From positions 310,001-374,000 of the forward strand of contig NZ_CAKLDM010000002.1 of assembly GCF_921294215.1 (NCBI RefSeq): a stretch of 64,000 bases of DNA, in the 5' to 3' direction. This DNA comes from Vibrio marisflavi CECT 7928. Its GTDB lineage: Bacteria > Pseudomonadota > Gammaproteobacteria > Enterobacterales > Vibrionaceae. The notes beneath the pieces were generated by a model. That model had not been told where the DNA came from. It ran no database searches and saw only the letters and a list, made by a program, of their open reading frames with translations. The translations under genes were made by a program, and so were the position numbers. Below, piece after piece: positions 28,766 through 38,427 of this stretch; within the stretch, counting starts at the first letter, position 1, and the number at the start of each line of letters is the position of its first letter.

Positions 28766-30250
28766 ATGGAAGCTCATTCATTTGGCGCACTCAATTATGT
28801 AGCGCTGATAGTATATCTGGCGGCTATTATGGCTGTGGGTGTGTATTTTGCTAAGCGACAGAAATCCTCTGATGACTACTTCAAAGCAGGAGGAAGGATC
28901 CCTGGCTGGGCTGCTGGAATCAGTGTGTTTGCTACAACTCTAAGTTCAATTACCTTTATGTCTATTCCAGCCAAAGCATATACTGGTGATTGGACTTTTC
29001 TTGTTGGGCAATACATGGCCATAGCAGTACTTCCAGTGGTCTTTTGGTTCTATATTCCATTCTTTCGTAAGCTTAACTTAACGTCAGTGTATGAATATTT
29101 GGAGCGCCGGTTTGATGTGAAAATGCGCCTATTTGGCAGCATTTCTTTTATGCTTTTTCATATTGGCCGCATCTCAATCATCATTTACTTAACTGCACTA
29201 GCGTTAATGCCATTTGTTGATATTAGCCCGCTGACTATCGTGTTCTTAATTGGTGTTCTTTGTATTGTCTACACGTTTATGGGCGGCATCGAAGGTGTGA
29301 TATGGACTGATGTGATTCAAGGTATCATGCTTTCTATCGCGGCCATTTTAATTTTCACGATGATCTGTTTTAACGTCGATGGAGGCATGTTCAAAATCTT
29401 TAGTTTTGCTGCAGAACATGACAAATATTTTCCTGCCGATAAGTTTGCTTGGAGTTGGACCGATAGTACTGTGCCTGTGTTATGTATTGGCTTTTTCTTT
29501 GCGGCGCTACAGCAGTTTACTGCCAGTCAAGATGTCGTGCAGCGTTACATCGTGACTGATAATATTGAAGAAACGAAAAAGGCGTTGATTACCAATGCTA
29601 AGTTAGTGGCTTGTGTGCCCATTTTCTTCTTTGCAGTTGGGACAGCACTATACGTTTATTACATCCAGAACCCAGAGCTGCTTCCTGCTGATTTCAATAC
29701 TGGTGGCATTCTTCCATTCTATGTCATCTCGCAAATGCCAGCAGGTATTGCAGGTATCATTATTGCTGCGGTGTTTGCTGCATCACAGTCGAGTATTTCG
29801 AGTAGCTTGAACAGTATCTCTGCTTGTTTTACTTCAGATATCTATGAAAAGCTCAGTGATAATCCTAGCTCAGAGCAAAAGTTGAAAGTAGGGCGATTGC
29901 TAACGGTTATCGCTGGTGTGCTAGGTGTTTGTGCATCGACTTATTTGATTTATTCCAACGAGTCTGAAATTTGGGATGCTTTCAATAGTTTACTAGGTCT
30001 AATGGGCGGACCGATGACTGGCCTATTCATGCTGGGTATATTTGTAAAACGTGCGAATGCGTTAGGTGCTCTATTTGGTGTTGTAGCAAGTGTTGTCACT
30101 GTCGTGTGCCTACGTCAATTTACCGATCTTAATTTCTTCTTCTATGGTGTATTTGGAACGATTGTCGTTGTCATTGTAGGCTACATAATGTCGTTATTCA
30201 GTGCTCAGCCGAAAAGCCAACATACCGTAGAGTTAACTGTAGGCCGATAA
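28766..30250 (+). CDS. Sodium:solute symporter, probable sialic acid transporter (SiaT-like)
   Basis: SSS-family Na+ symporter of the inner membrane with about 13 hydrophobic segments. Family features include the unwound first helix region near AGGRIPGWAAGISVFATTLSSITFMSIPAKAY and the QDVVQRYIV stretch. Location 24 bases after nanK, in a cluster with no other transporter, makes Neu5Ac the likely substrate. Many vibrios use a TRAP system (SiaPQM) here instead. The C-terminus is short and cytosolic. Substrate is inferred from context, not from motif. Confidence 0.82.
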   Translation: MEAHSFGALNYVALIVYLAAIMAVGVYFAKRQKSSDDYFKAGGRIPGWAAGISVFATTLSSITFMSIPAKAYTGDWTFLVGQYMAIAVLPVVFWFYIPFFRKLNLTSVYEYLERRFDVKMRLFGSISFMLFHIGRISIIIYLTALALMPFVDISPLTIVFLIGVLCIVYTFMGGIEGVIWTDVIQGIMLSIAAILIFTMICFNVDGGMFKIFSFAAEHDKYFPADKFAWSWTDSTVPVLCIGFFFAALQQFTASQDVVQRYIVTDNIEETKKALITNAKLVACVPIFFFAVGTALYVYYIQNPELLPADFNTGGILPFYVISQMPAGIAGIIIAAVFAASQSSISSSLNSISACFTSDIYEKLSDNPSSEQKLKVGRLLTVIAGVLGVCASTYLIYSNESEIWDAFNSLLGLMGGPMTGLFMLGIFVKRANALGALFGVVASVVTVVCLRQFTDLNFFFYGVFGTIVVVIVGYIMSLFSAQPKSQHTVELTVGR

Positions 30251-30322
30251 GTCAATTTATAAAAACCAGTAGGTCAAACGATGTTAGCCCAAGTATTAAG
30301 GTGCTTGGGCTGTACACGTATC

Positions 30323-32515
30323 TTACTTACTTGCTGATACTTTCAAAGGCAAGACAACCCTAAATGTACTGCCTTCCCCCTCTTCACTGGTAACCGTTAT
30401 CTCTCCTTGCAATAGTTCGGTAATTAGGTTGTATACAATATGCAGCCCGAGCCCTGAACTACCTTGCCCTAGCTGGGTTGTGAAAAATGGATCGAATATT
30501 TTCGGCAGTTTTTCGGCAGCGATGCCTTTTCCGTTATCGATTACCTCTATACAAACTTTATCGTTTTCATCTTCATGACAGTTTATCGTAAGTGTTTTTT
30601 CGGAGCCTTCAACATAGGCATGTCGCACTACGTTATTGATCAGCCTGACTATCACGTCTTTAATAGCATCAGGAAAGCTTTCCATAGATAATTCACTTGG
30701 GTAGTTTTCGGTAAGCTCAATACCATGCTCGGTGAGTTGCGGTACGACATTCAGTTCCAACTCGGTGAGAAGACTTGGTAAATCGAAATCAGCCACTCGA
30801 TAATTAGATTGTTCAACAGATATTTGCTTGAAGTTATTAATGAGCTCTACCGCTCTGTGTAAGCTTTTATCGAGTAGGTCTGCACCTTGCTGAATTTGAT
30901 TAAAATATTCTTCTATTTGTTGCTGCTCAATGTTTTCGTCAGCTTGTCGATATTCAGAGACAATATCCTTAATCGAACTAGAGATAGTAATTGCGTTACC
31001 GACAGGAGTGTTGAGTTCATGGGAAATACCTGAAACCAACGAACCAAGTCCTGCAAGTTTTTCTGAGTGGACAAGCTCCTCCTGAGTCTGTCGCAAAGTG
31101 GTAAGTGTAGATTGCAGCTCAACCGTTCTTTTCTGGACAAGCTTTTCAAGGTCTTTACTATGTTGGTTTATGGTGCGCAAATGCTCTTGTCTTTCTAGCT
31201 CTGTTTTGGCAACGCAGTTAAACCAATATCGCCATTTTAACGGGACTTTCGGTATTTCTATGTTGCTCGCTCGTGGTAGTTCTTCCACAAACTGAGCTAG
31301 CATAAGTGCGGGTCTACTAAATCGCCAATGCTGATGTAACACGACAAAAAATAGAATAGCTGCAAAAGCGAAACCGGTAATTAAGTAGGGCAGTATGCTT
31401 TGTATGATATAGCTATTCATCTCTGTTCGAGAAATTTCTAGCACCAAACTCCATGGTGTTCCAGCTAATGGATAGGCATACCAGTATCCACCTCTTACTG
31501 ATTGTATCTCATCGCTATTAACCATATGGGCTTCACCAGAGGCGGTTAAACTCAGCACTTGTTCGTGCTTGATGGATTCTTTGGCGTCTTTCAAAGCTCC
31601 CCGGCTGTCACCAATCACAAGGCCATTTTTATCGACAATGGCCAAATGCCCAATAGCGAGCTCCTTTTGCGTTAGGATGCTGTCCAATGCTTTTAAGGTA
31701 ATATCGGCACCTACGGCACCAATAAACTTAGCGTCGCTGTAGACAGGCTCAAGTAGTGAGACCATCATGCCCTTGCCACCCGCATCCAAATATGGACTTG
31801 TCCATTGGTGCTGTTTGCTTGGGTTGGACTTTTCAGAGACTAATTGTACTGGAAAGGTTCCTCCAGCTTCGTAAACAATATCCAAAGCAGCATCCATATC
31901 CGTTGTGCCCGTTGCATCAAGCAAAACTTGATAGGGTAATCCAGCATATAGAAGTGAATAGCGCTTATTGGCATCGTAATAATAACTCCACTGAAAGTCT
32001 TTATGTAGACGGTGCGTTGTTACTATCTCGGGCATCATCGACAGGAGCACTGACACGTCAGTTGAGATATCACCAGATCCGGAGCGCACGTAAATTTGCC
32101 CTACCTGATTTTTTAGTGACTCAGGGAGATTTGTCCAAGGTGCAAATTTTGGGGAATCGGGAGATTGCAAAAATAAGTACTTTGCTAGGGCATAGTTGTA
32201 GGCTTTTTCTGGATAGCTACGATGAGCCTCCAGTGCCTGCCTCATTTTGGATACATGGTTAAGAGAGACGGATACCGCGTTATCAAGCGTAATCAAGGTC
32301 TGCTGGGCATTTTGTCTATCTTCATTGATGACACGTTTTTCTGTCTGCTTACCAAGATAAAATGCATTACCGAATGTAATGATCATAATGAGCACAAGCC
32401 CACCATAGAGGATCCAATAATATCGGCGTATCAAAGAGGTTGATGCGAGCGAAGATTCTGTGTGCTTTTTTCCCGCTTCCACGGCTGGCTTTTGCTGAAC
32501 GTCATCCCTGTCCAT
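30323..32515 (-). CDS. Sensor histidine kinase with periplasmic dCache-like domain
   Basis: Membrane sensor kinase. ATG 32515 (730 residues, GGAG seven bases before) is preferred over the start at 32572. A first membrane segment at about 35-55 is followed by a roughly 300-residue periplasmic region of double-Cache type (WTSPYLDAGGKGMMVSLLEPVYSD), a second membrane segment near 380-400, a coiled coil, then the kinase core: H-box GISHELNTPVGN with phosphoacceptor H499, N-box RLINNVVRHAY, G1 VIDNGKGIA and G2 GSSGLGLHIVYN. No response regulator lies nearby and there is no receiver domain, so the partner is elsewhere. It is convergent with the nan operon. Confidence 0.9.
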   Translation of the reverse strand: MDRDDVQQKPAVEAGKKHTESSLASTSLIRRYYWILYGGLVLIMIITFGNAFYLGKQTEKRVINEDRQNAQQTLITLDNAVSVSLNHVSKMRQALEAHRSYPEKAYNYALAKYLFLQSPDSPKFAPWTNLPESLKNQVGQIYVRSGSGDISTDVSVLLSMMPEIVTTHRLHKDFQWSYYYDANKRYSLLYAGLPYQVLLDATGTTDMDAALDIVYEAGGTFPVQLVSEKSNPSKQHQWTSPYLDAGGKGMMVSLLEPVYSDAKFIGAVGADITLKALDSILTQKELAIGHLAIVDKNGLVIGDSRGALKDAKESIKHEQVLSLTASGEAHMVNSDEIQSVRGGYWYAYPLAGTPWSLVLEISRTEMNSYIIQSILPYLITGFAFAAILFFVVLHQHWRFSRPALMLAQFVEELPRASNIEIPKVPLKWRYWFNCVAKTELERQEHLRTINQHSKDLEKLVQKRTVELQSTLTTLRQTQEELVHSEKLAGLGSLVSGISHELNTPVGNAITISSSIKDIVSEYRQADENIEQQQIEEYFNQIQQGADLLDKSLHRAVELINNFKQISVEQSNYRVADFDLPSLLTELELNVVPQLTEHGIELTENYPSELSMESFPDAIKDVIVRLINNVVRHAYVEGSEKTLTINCHEDENDKVCIEVIDNGKGIAAEKLPKIFDPFFTTQLGQGSSGLGLHIVYNLITELLQGEITVTSEEGEGSTFRVVLPLKVSASK

Positions 32516-32713
32516 CAATATTCTCCAAATAGAACTGAATCTACATCCCTGTTCTATTGAGTATATACCCACTTTTAGCCAACACCATGGATAGCGAGTA
32601 TTTATTCAAATCTAAGATAGTAGCTGGAAATGCAGGCGTTAAGCGTGTTGGGATCGTTGGATACTTGCACCGATTTTTCAGAGTGATTGGGTAAAGCCAG
32701 TCGCTTTGCTACG

Positions 32714-33598
32714 ATGATAATACCAGACATTTTATTGAGTCATGCTGCTTTGGTTATCCTTCAAACATTTGTTGTTATGCTTGCCTTTGCGGCAAACTCT
32801 CTTCTGTGCCGAGCTGCACTGTCAGCCCAATTGATTGATGCTGGGAGTTTTACGTTTATTCGGTTAGCTTCAGGAGCTATGACGCTACTGTTATTAATGT
32901 GTATCTACAAGAGAAGGAAGAAAAGTAACGAAGTGGGCTCTTTGAAAGTGAGAGGCTTTCGAGGTGTGAGTTTGTTTGGTTATGCATTATTTTTCTCTTA
33001 CGCTTACATCTCTTTAGCTGCGGGTACTGGTGCATTATTACTCTTTGGCACGGTACAGCTAACTTTGCTTGCGCTTTCCTACCTCCAAGGTTATCGCTTT
33101 TCTAAGCTTGAACTTACGGGGATTGTCGTATCTGTTGTAGGATTTGTGCTACTGGTTTTACCTTCAGCAGAAAAGCCGGAACTTTTGCCTGCATTACTAA
33201 TGATTTTGTCTGGAATATGCTGGGCTTGGTTTACACGGTTAGGGCAAACTGCCTCTTCACCTCAATTGTCCATAACTGAAGGGTTTGTAGTAGCAAGCGT
33301 TCTAAGCTTACTGATTTTGCCATTTGCATCCTTAGTAAGTGCTTCACTCGATGGTATCGTTCTCGCTATATTGTCTGGCAGTATTACCTCAGCGATGGGG
33401 TACTTCTTATGGTATCGGATATTACCCAAAATGCTGCTTTTGCATGCATCAATTGCCCAGCTTTCTGTGCCTGTCTTCGCTATCGCAATGGGTTATGCGT
33501 TCTTAGGAGAGAAGACATCAGCTACTGAATTGTTGTTAAGCGGCACGATACTGATTGGTATAGCGGTGACCTACCTTGGCAGAGCGTCTAAAGATTAA
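32714..33598 (+). CDS. EamA/DMT-family transporter
   Basis: Inner-membrane transporter of the drug/metabolite superfamily with about ten hydrophobic segments in two EamA repeats; the second ends in AYAFLGEKTSATELLLSGTILIGIAVTYLGR-like sequence typical of the family. Substrate unknown. ATG 32714 is chosen over an in-frame TTG at 32687; neither has a strong ribosome site. It is divergent from the sensor kinase and stands as a single gene. Confidence 0.8.
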   Translation: MIIPDILLSHAALVILQTFVVMLAFAANSLLCRAALSAQLIDAGSFTFIRLASGAMTLLLLMCIYKRRKKSNEVGSLKVRGFRGVSLFGYALFFSYAYISLAAGTGALLLFGTVQLTLLALSYLQGYRFSKLELTGIVVSVVGFVLLVLPSAEKPELLPALLMILSGICWAWFTRLGQTASSPQLSITEGFVVASVLSLLILPFASLVSASLDGIVLAILSGSITSAMGYFLWYRILPKMLLLHASIAQLSVPVFAIAMGYAFLGEKTSATELLLSGTILIGIAVTYLGRASKD

Positions 33599-33753
33599 AA
33601 ATTGTTCATTCAAACATTAAAATGAGCTTTCGCATTGCATTGATAAATAATATTTTATTTAGCGGTAATCCGAATAGATAGTCACGGATTTTCGCTGTGT
33701 CTTAGAGTAGGTTGTGGTGGAATTTAGTAATCTTTAAATAGGACGAATTAAAG

Positions 33754-34824
33754 ATGTTCATACCCTACAAAAATGTAAAAACCATTCTAATTACACTTTC
33801 TCTTCTGTTTATCACCAACCTGTCATTCGCTGCTGGAAAACCCCATATTGTGATTTTGGCTACAGGCGGAACCATTGCTGGTGCTGGAAATTCTGCTACT
33901 CAATCTGAATACACTGCAGGTCAACTAGGAGTAAATCAGCTAGTTAAAGCTGTGCCGGAAATTAACAACGTGGCAGATATAACCGGTGAGCAAATTTCAA
34001 ATATCGGTTCTCAAGATATGAACAATGCCGTTTGGTTGAAGTTAGCGCATCGAGTTAACGAGCTACTAGCCAAACCAGATGTCGATGGTGTTGTCATTAC
34101 TCATGGCACTGACACTATGGAAGAAACGGCTTATTTTCTAGATCTTACCGTTCATAGTGACAAGCCTGTTGTATTGGTGGGAGCCATGCGACCTGCAACC
34201 GCGATGAGTGCTGATGGTCCTAAAAATCTCTATAGCGCAGTAGTGACAGCGACGGACAAGCAGTCTCAAGGCCGTGGTGTTTTGATAGTAATGAATGATT
34301 TGGTACTCAGCGCTCGTGGTGCTACGAAGTTTAATACCACTGGAGTACAAGCATTCAAGTCACCAAACTTCGGTCCTTTGGGGCGTGTTCATGACGGTAG
34401 AGTTGAGTATCAAGGAACTCGACAAACCATACATACTAGCAAGTCTATTTTTGACGTTAGCAAGCTTAAATCTCTACCTAAAGTTGCGATTGTCTATAAC
34501 TATGCCGATGCTTCTCCACTTGCCGCTAAAGCATTTATTGGCGATGGCTATCAAGGAATAGTTTCTGCTGGTGTAGGTAATGGCAATATGAATGAACAAA
34601 TGCTTGCGACATTAAGTCAAGCTGCCGATAAAGGAGTAATGGTTGTGCGTTCATCAAGAGTTGCTACCGGGCCAACTACACTCAATGCTGAAGTCAATGA
34701 TAGTAAATACCACTTTGTTGCAGCAGGCACTCTCAACCCCCAAAAGTCTCGAGTGTTGCTTATGCTAGCGCTAACCAAAACCGATAACTATAAACAAGTA
34801 CAAGAGTATTTTGGTGAATATTAA
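33754..34824 (+). CDS. ansB: Periplasmic L-asparaginase (type II)
   Basis: Hydrolyses asparagine to aspartate and ammonia in the periplasm. A signal peptide covers about residues 1-26 (ends LSFAAGKP). The two catalytic triad threonines lie in LATGGTIAGAG and THGTDTMEETAYFL. GAMRPATAMSADGPKNL is also characteristic. At 356 residues it matches type II enzymes with their leader. Single gene with about 155 bases of upstream sequence. Confidence 0.94.
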   Translation: MFIPYKNVKTILITLSLLFITNLSFAAGKPHIVILATGGTIAGAGNSATQSEYTAGQLGVNQLVKAVPEINNVADITGEQISNIGSQDMNNAVWLKLAHRVNELLAKPDVDGVVITHGTDTMEETAYFLDLTVHSDKPVVLVGAMRPATAMSADGPKNLYSAVVTATDKQSQGRGVLIVMNDLVLSARGATKFNTTGVQAFKSPNFGPLGRVHDGRVEYQGTRQTIHTSKSIFDVSKLKSLPKVAIVYNYADASPLAAKAFIGDGYQGIVSAGVGNGNMNEQMLATLSQAADKGVMVVRSSRVATGPTTLNAEVNDSKYHFVAAGTLNPQKSRVLLMLALTKTDNYKQVQEYFGEY

Positions 34825-34906
34825 CATTCAGTTCTAGAGGAAAAGCTCGCCAGTCATATCCTGTCTATACTTAATCCGATAGAGGCTATTGAGTAAGCAA
34901 AGAAGC

Positions 34907-35677
34907 ATGGTAAGACTGGTTATCGCTTTATTATCAGTAGTGACCTTTTCCGGGCTCACTACTGAATTTCCGAACCGAGTGAGTTACCCAGATGTTCAAG
35001 TTATCAATATTGATGAATTACATACTCGGCTCGATGAGGTAAATATAATCGATGTAAGATCTAAGCTTGAGTTTGATGTTATACACATCACCGGATCCAA
35101 GCATATTCCTATGGCGAATATAGGCTTTGAGAGTGCGGTAAAAAACTTAGCGAGCACTGAGAAAACGCTTGTTTTTTATTGTAATGGTATTGAATGTATC
35201 AAGTCTTATACTGCTGCGCAGAGAGCGGCGGCTGTGACTGACAACATAGAGATATTGGCATTCGATAGCGGCGTTCTGCAATGGGCACAATCTCACCCTA
35301 GCCACACAATGCTATTTGGTAAGACGCTAAATGCCACAAATAAGCTCATCAATAAAGAAAAGTTTGAACAGCATTTATTAGATGTAAAAGAGTTTGAGCA
35401 AAAGGCACAGCAAAAGGGCGCAATACTCATTGATGTGCGAGAGCCCATTCAAAGAAATCAAACAATCCTCAACCAGTTTTCTTCAAGAACCATCCCTTTT
35501 TATAAGTTTGATGACGTCTTTAATTGGGCTCAAAAAGACCAGACACTTCTCATATACGATGCGGTAGGCAAACAAGTCAGGTGGCTACAATATCTATTGG
35601 AATCTAAAGGTTTTAACAATTACTACTTTTTGCAGGGCGGGGTAGAAGGGTATTTGAAAGGCTCTAATTCATCCTGA
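34907..35677 (+). CDS. Exported double-rhodanese-domain protein
   Basis: Contains two rhodanese-like domains. The first (residues about 30-130) has the signature [22 protein letters not shown] and an active-site loop [11 protein letters not shown] with a cysteine. The second (about 150-250) has [12 protein letters not shown] but its loop [10 protein letters not shown] has no cysteine, so it is probably catalytically inactive. A hydrophobic N-terminus ([17 protein letters not shown]) suggests export or anchoring. An in-frame TTG at 34889 is an alternative start. Sulfur transfer or oxyanion handling is possible; the substrate is unknown. Confidence 0.75.
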   Translation: MVRLVIALLSVVTFSGLTTEFPNRVSYPDVQVINIDELHTRLDEVNIIDVRSKLEFDVIHITGSKHIPMANIGFESAVKNLASTEKTLVFYCNGIECIKSYTAAQRAAAVTDNIEILAFDSGVLQWAQSHPSHTMLFGKTLNATNKLINKEKFEQHLLDVKEFEQKAQQKGAILIDVREPIQRNQTILNQFSSRTIPFYKFDDVFNWAQKDQTLLIYDAVGKQVRWLQYLLESKGFNNYYFLQGGVEGYLKGSNSS

Positions 35678-35768
35678 ACGTAGTGGTTATATTTCAAGTG
35701 GTCGAGTTAATCTACATTTAGACTTTGTATCATCGGTTGTCTGGAAACGAAAGCCAAAAAAGGTCACA

Positions 35769-36839
35769 ATGGCGCGTTTTTCAACGGAAGCCTGTCACAT
35801 GAGCCAAAACAGAAAGCCGACTCAACCTAAGACGGTAGCAAAATCACTCCCTGAAATAAAAATCACTAAGGTAAACTCTCCTAAGGGACTGCATGCGCGC
35901 AATAAACACCAAGGCCGCTATCATTTTCCTGAGTTAGTTAAAGTATTGCCCGAACTTAAACGGCATATCACCACTAATCCTGCGGGCGAACAGACGATTA
36001 ACTTTTCCGATCCGTTGGCGGTAAAGTTATTGAACAAAGCACTGCTTAGTCGATTCTATCAAGTCACAGAATGGGATATTCCTCAGGGGTATCTCTGCCC
36101 ACCAATTCCGGGTCGAGCGGATTATATTCACCGTGCGGCAGAATTACTCAGTAAAGATGGTATCGATGTCTCCAAGGTAAGAGCACTGGACATTGGTGTT
36201 GGAGCAAACTGTATTTATCCCATCATTGGTGTATGTGATTATGATTGGCACTATACAACAAGCGATGTTGATCCTATTTCGATAGACAATGCAAATCAGA
36301 TAATCCGTAGCAATTCTGTGTTAAAGGATAAGGTGGAGTGTCGATTACAAAAAAACAGCCGCTATTTATTCCAAGACATTATTCAGCCGGGCGAAACTTA
36401 TCACATTACCACCTGCAACCCTCCCTTTCATAAGTCTCTAAAAGAGGCCCAGCAGGGGACACAACGAAAGCTTAACAACCTTAATGCCAATCGAGCCAAG
36501 CGAAGTAATGGCCTTGAAAAGCAGCAGAAAAAAGCTCCTCAGTCCCAGCCTGCTCTTAACTTTGGTGGGCAGAAAGCTGAACTGTGGTGTCCGGGTGGTG
36601 AAGCTGAGTTTATTAAGAACATGGCCATTGAGAGTCGCAAGTTTTCACAGCAGGTGATTTGGTTCACCACACTGATCTCCAAGAAAGACAATGTGCGATG
36701 GATGCAAAAGCAATTGAAAAAAGTCGGCGTACGAGAAATTCAGATTGTAGAAATGAGCCAAGGGCAGAAGATCAGCCGATTTGTTGCCTGGACATTTCAC
36801 AGCGCCCAACAACGCCAGCGTGGTTTGTCTAAATTCTAG
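35769..36839 (+). CDS. rlmF: 23S rRNA (adenine(1618)-N(6))-methyltransferase
   Basis: SAM-dependent enzyme that methylates N6 of A1618 in 23S rRNA; cytosolic. The SAM-binding motif is [12 protein letters not shown] and the catalytic NPPF tetrapeptide of N6-adenine methyltransferases appears in [10 protein letters not shown]. The signature [18 protein letters not shown] is shared with E. coli RlmF (YbiN). AAAAAGG precedes ATG 35769; a second ATG at 35799 is possible. The C-terminal half keeps [14 protein letters not shown] sequence. Located next to the ssrA 3' flank. Confidence 0.93.
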   Translation: MARFSTEACHMSQNRKPTQPKTVAKSLPEIKITKVNSPKGLHARNKHQGRYHFPELVKVLPELKRHITTNPAGEQTINFSDPLAVKLLNKALLSRFYQVTEWDIPQGYLCPPIPGRADYIHRAAELLSKDGIDVSKVRALDIGVGANCIYPIIGVCDYDWHYTTSDVDPISIDNANQIIRSNSVLKDKVECRLQKNSRYLFQDIIQPGETYHITTCNPPFHKSLKEAQQGTQRKLNNLNANRAKRSNGLEKQQKKAPQSQPALNFGGQKAELWCPGGEAEFIKNMAIESRKFSQQVIWFTTLISKKDNVRWMQKQLKKVGVREIQIVEMSQGQKISRFVAWTFHSAQQRQRGLSKF

Positions 36840-37194
36840 AGTCTAAAGAAAGAGTGAGCACTTAATACTTATTTAGGCTGCTCGTTGCAATCTGAACGCA
36901 AAAACGAGTGTACCTTCCAGTGTACCTAAAACTAAAGACGTCAATGGACGCGAAAACATGTCATTTTTTGTTAACACAGTGATTTTTAATTTTAAAAGTT
37001 ACAAATACGCTTAGGGCAGCCTTAGACTTTGAATTGGCGAGAGGCTTGTTTCGCCTTGATGTAGTACCTAATCCTTGGACTCTAAATGGGTACTACATTA
37101 AGTACTACTTTAAACGTTTGTTATTACTGGCTATTTTGAACCTTCTGTGGAACCAATAATGAAGTTACCTCTTGGTTCTATTGGATTTTAGATA
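36840..37194. other. rlmF-ssrA gap with clustered short repeats
   Basis: This 355-base AT-rich stretch downstream of the ssrA 3' end has no ORF of note. It has a 9-base direct repeat AGTGTACCT at 36907-36915 and 36919-36927, an inverted repeat TGTAGTACC (37060-37068) / GGTACTACA (37089-37097) and a further AGTACTAC at 37101-37108. The pattern resembles recombinase arm sites; see findings. Confidence 0.45.
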
Positions 37195-37224
37195 CAAAAA
37201 AAGACGCCCTAGGACGTCTTTAAA
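37195..37224 (-). terminator. Terminator of ssrA
   Basis: Read on the minus strand, AAAGACGTCC pairs with GGGCGTCTTT (one G-T pair) around a short loop and runs into TTTTTTGTATC. It lies 10-40 bases beyond the tmRNA 3' end. Confidence 0.85.
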
Positions 37225-37232
37225 TGTTGAAT

Positions 37233-37600
37233 TGGTGGAGCTGGCGGGAGTTGAACCCGCGTCCGAAAACCATTCATCTTTGGTACTACATGCTTAGTCG
37301 ATCTTTAATTTCACCACCCAACTGCGAACCGACACGCGACCGAATGGCTAACCTGAATTAAATCTCACGCTTCATCTCTCAGGTGGGAGAATCCACGCCA
37401 GCTTGATTTGGTTTGATCTCTCGTGATTCCCCGTCTTACAAGCGGAAGCTAGGGCGAGAGAGCTCTGAGCAGGTTATTAAGCTGCTAGTGCGTAGTTTTC
37501 GTCGTTTGCGACTATTTTTTTGCGGTTTGTTAACGAGGCCTACCGCACCTCGGCATGCACCTCAGACTGCAAAATTCCCGTCGAATCCTAAATCAGCCCC
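37233..37600 (-). ncRNA. ssrA: Transfer-messenger RNA (tmRNA)
   Basis: Rescues stalled ribosomes together with SmpB and tags the nascent peptide for proteolysis. The 5' end reads GGGGCTGATTTAGGATTCGAC and the 3' end CGGGTTCAACTCCCGCCAGCTCCACCA-type acceptor and T arm, with CCA encoded at 37233-37235. The tag frame at 37480-37509 translates to ANDENYALAA, followed by two stop codons (37474-37479). Total 368 nt, normal for Vibrio. It is followed on the same strand by its terminator; smpB lies 77 bases upstream in the same orientation. Confidence 0.98.
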
Positions 37601-37677
37601 AGGTAGAACCAGCATAGTACCAGAATTGCGTACCCTGTCTATAACTATGCGGTAACTATATGTTTAAGTGGTCAAGA

Positions 37678-38163
37678 TTAACGCAATGAGCTCTTCATGA
37701 CGCGAGCTTTTTGCCTTTGCCAATCTTTGTCTTTCGCATCATCACGTTTGTCATGAAGCTTTTTACCTTTTGCGACACCAATCTTTATCTTCACCCAAGA
37801 GCGAGACCAATATAGTGATAGTGCAGCAAGCGTCATACCTTCGCGGTTGATACGGCCAAATAAGTTGTCTAATTCGCGGCGTGATAGTAGTAATTTACGC
37901 ACGCGTGTTGGATTAGCAACCACATGAGTGGACGCTTGGTTAAGAGGAGTAATCGTCATCCCACTCACAAAAGCTTCACCATCACGCATAAAGACATAAC
38001 TTTCTGCAATATTGGCTTTACCTTGCCTTAGTGATTTGACTTCCCAGCCTTGTAGCTCCATGCCTGCTTCGATTTCATCATCAATGAAATACTCGTGGCG
38101 AGCCTTTTTATTTAGCGCGATAGTGTTACTACCCGCTTTTGATTTCGATTTTTTCTTTGCCAT
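37678..38163 (-). CDS. smpB: SsrA-binding protein SmpB
   Basis: Binds the tRNA-like part of tmRNA and delivers it to stalled ribosomes; cytosolic. The oligonucleotide-binding barrel is recognised by [33 protein letters not shown] sequence at the N-terminus and by [24 protein letters not shown] near the basic C-terminal tail. The length of 161 equals E. coli (160). It is immediately upstream of ssrA on the same strand, the classic pairing. Confidence 0.97.
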   Translation of the reverse strand: MAKKKSKSKAGSNTIALNKKARHEYFIDDEIEAGMELQGWEVKSLRQGKANIAESYVFMRDGEAFVSGMTITPLNQASTHVVANPTRVRKLLLSRRELDNLFGRINREGMTLAALSLYWSRSWVKIKIGVAKGKKLHDKRDDAKDKDWQRQKARVMKSSLR

Positions 38164-38427
38164 AATCCCTGCATTATACGACCAGCCTCTGCTTCAGGAA
38201 AAGCTTTTATTCTGATAAAGCCCGATTAAATTCATGCTTTAAGTAATTTGCTTAGAGGTTTACCAAAGAGACGTATGTATCTGAGCGGGTGCGTATAGCT
38301 TAACGAATGGTTTGTGCGGCCAACGGGATAGAGGGAGTGGAATCTGAGCGTCGTTTAACTGCTAACCTTGAGAGAGGAGCCGTATGTACGTACAATTGGC
38401 GAATTATGTCTTTAGCAGGTTACAAAT

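Noticed and set aside
33599..33753. FNR-like site before ansB
   Set aside because: Only the TTGAT half is convincing; the second half does not match, so it is not claimed.
37413..37655. 80-codon plus-strand ORF
   Set aside because: It lies almost wholly on the opposite strand of the tmRNA gene and its codons follow tmRNA structure; no coding signal.
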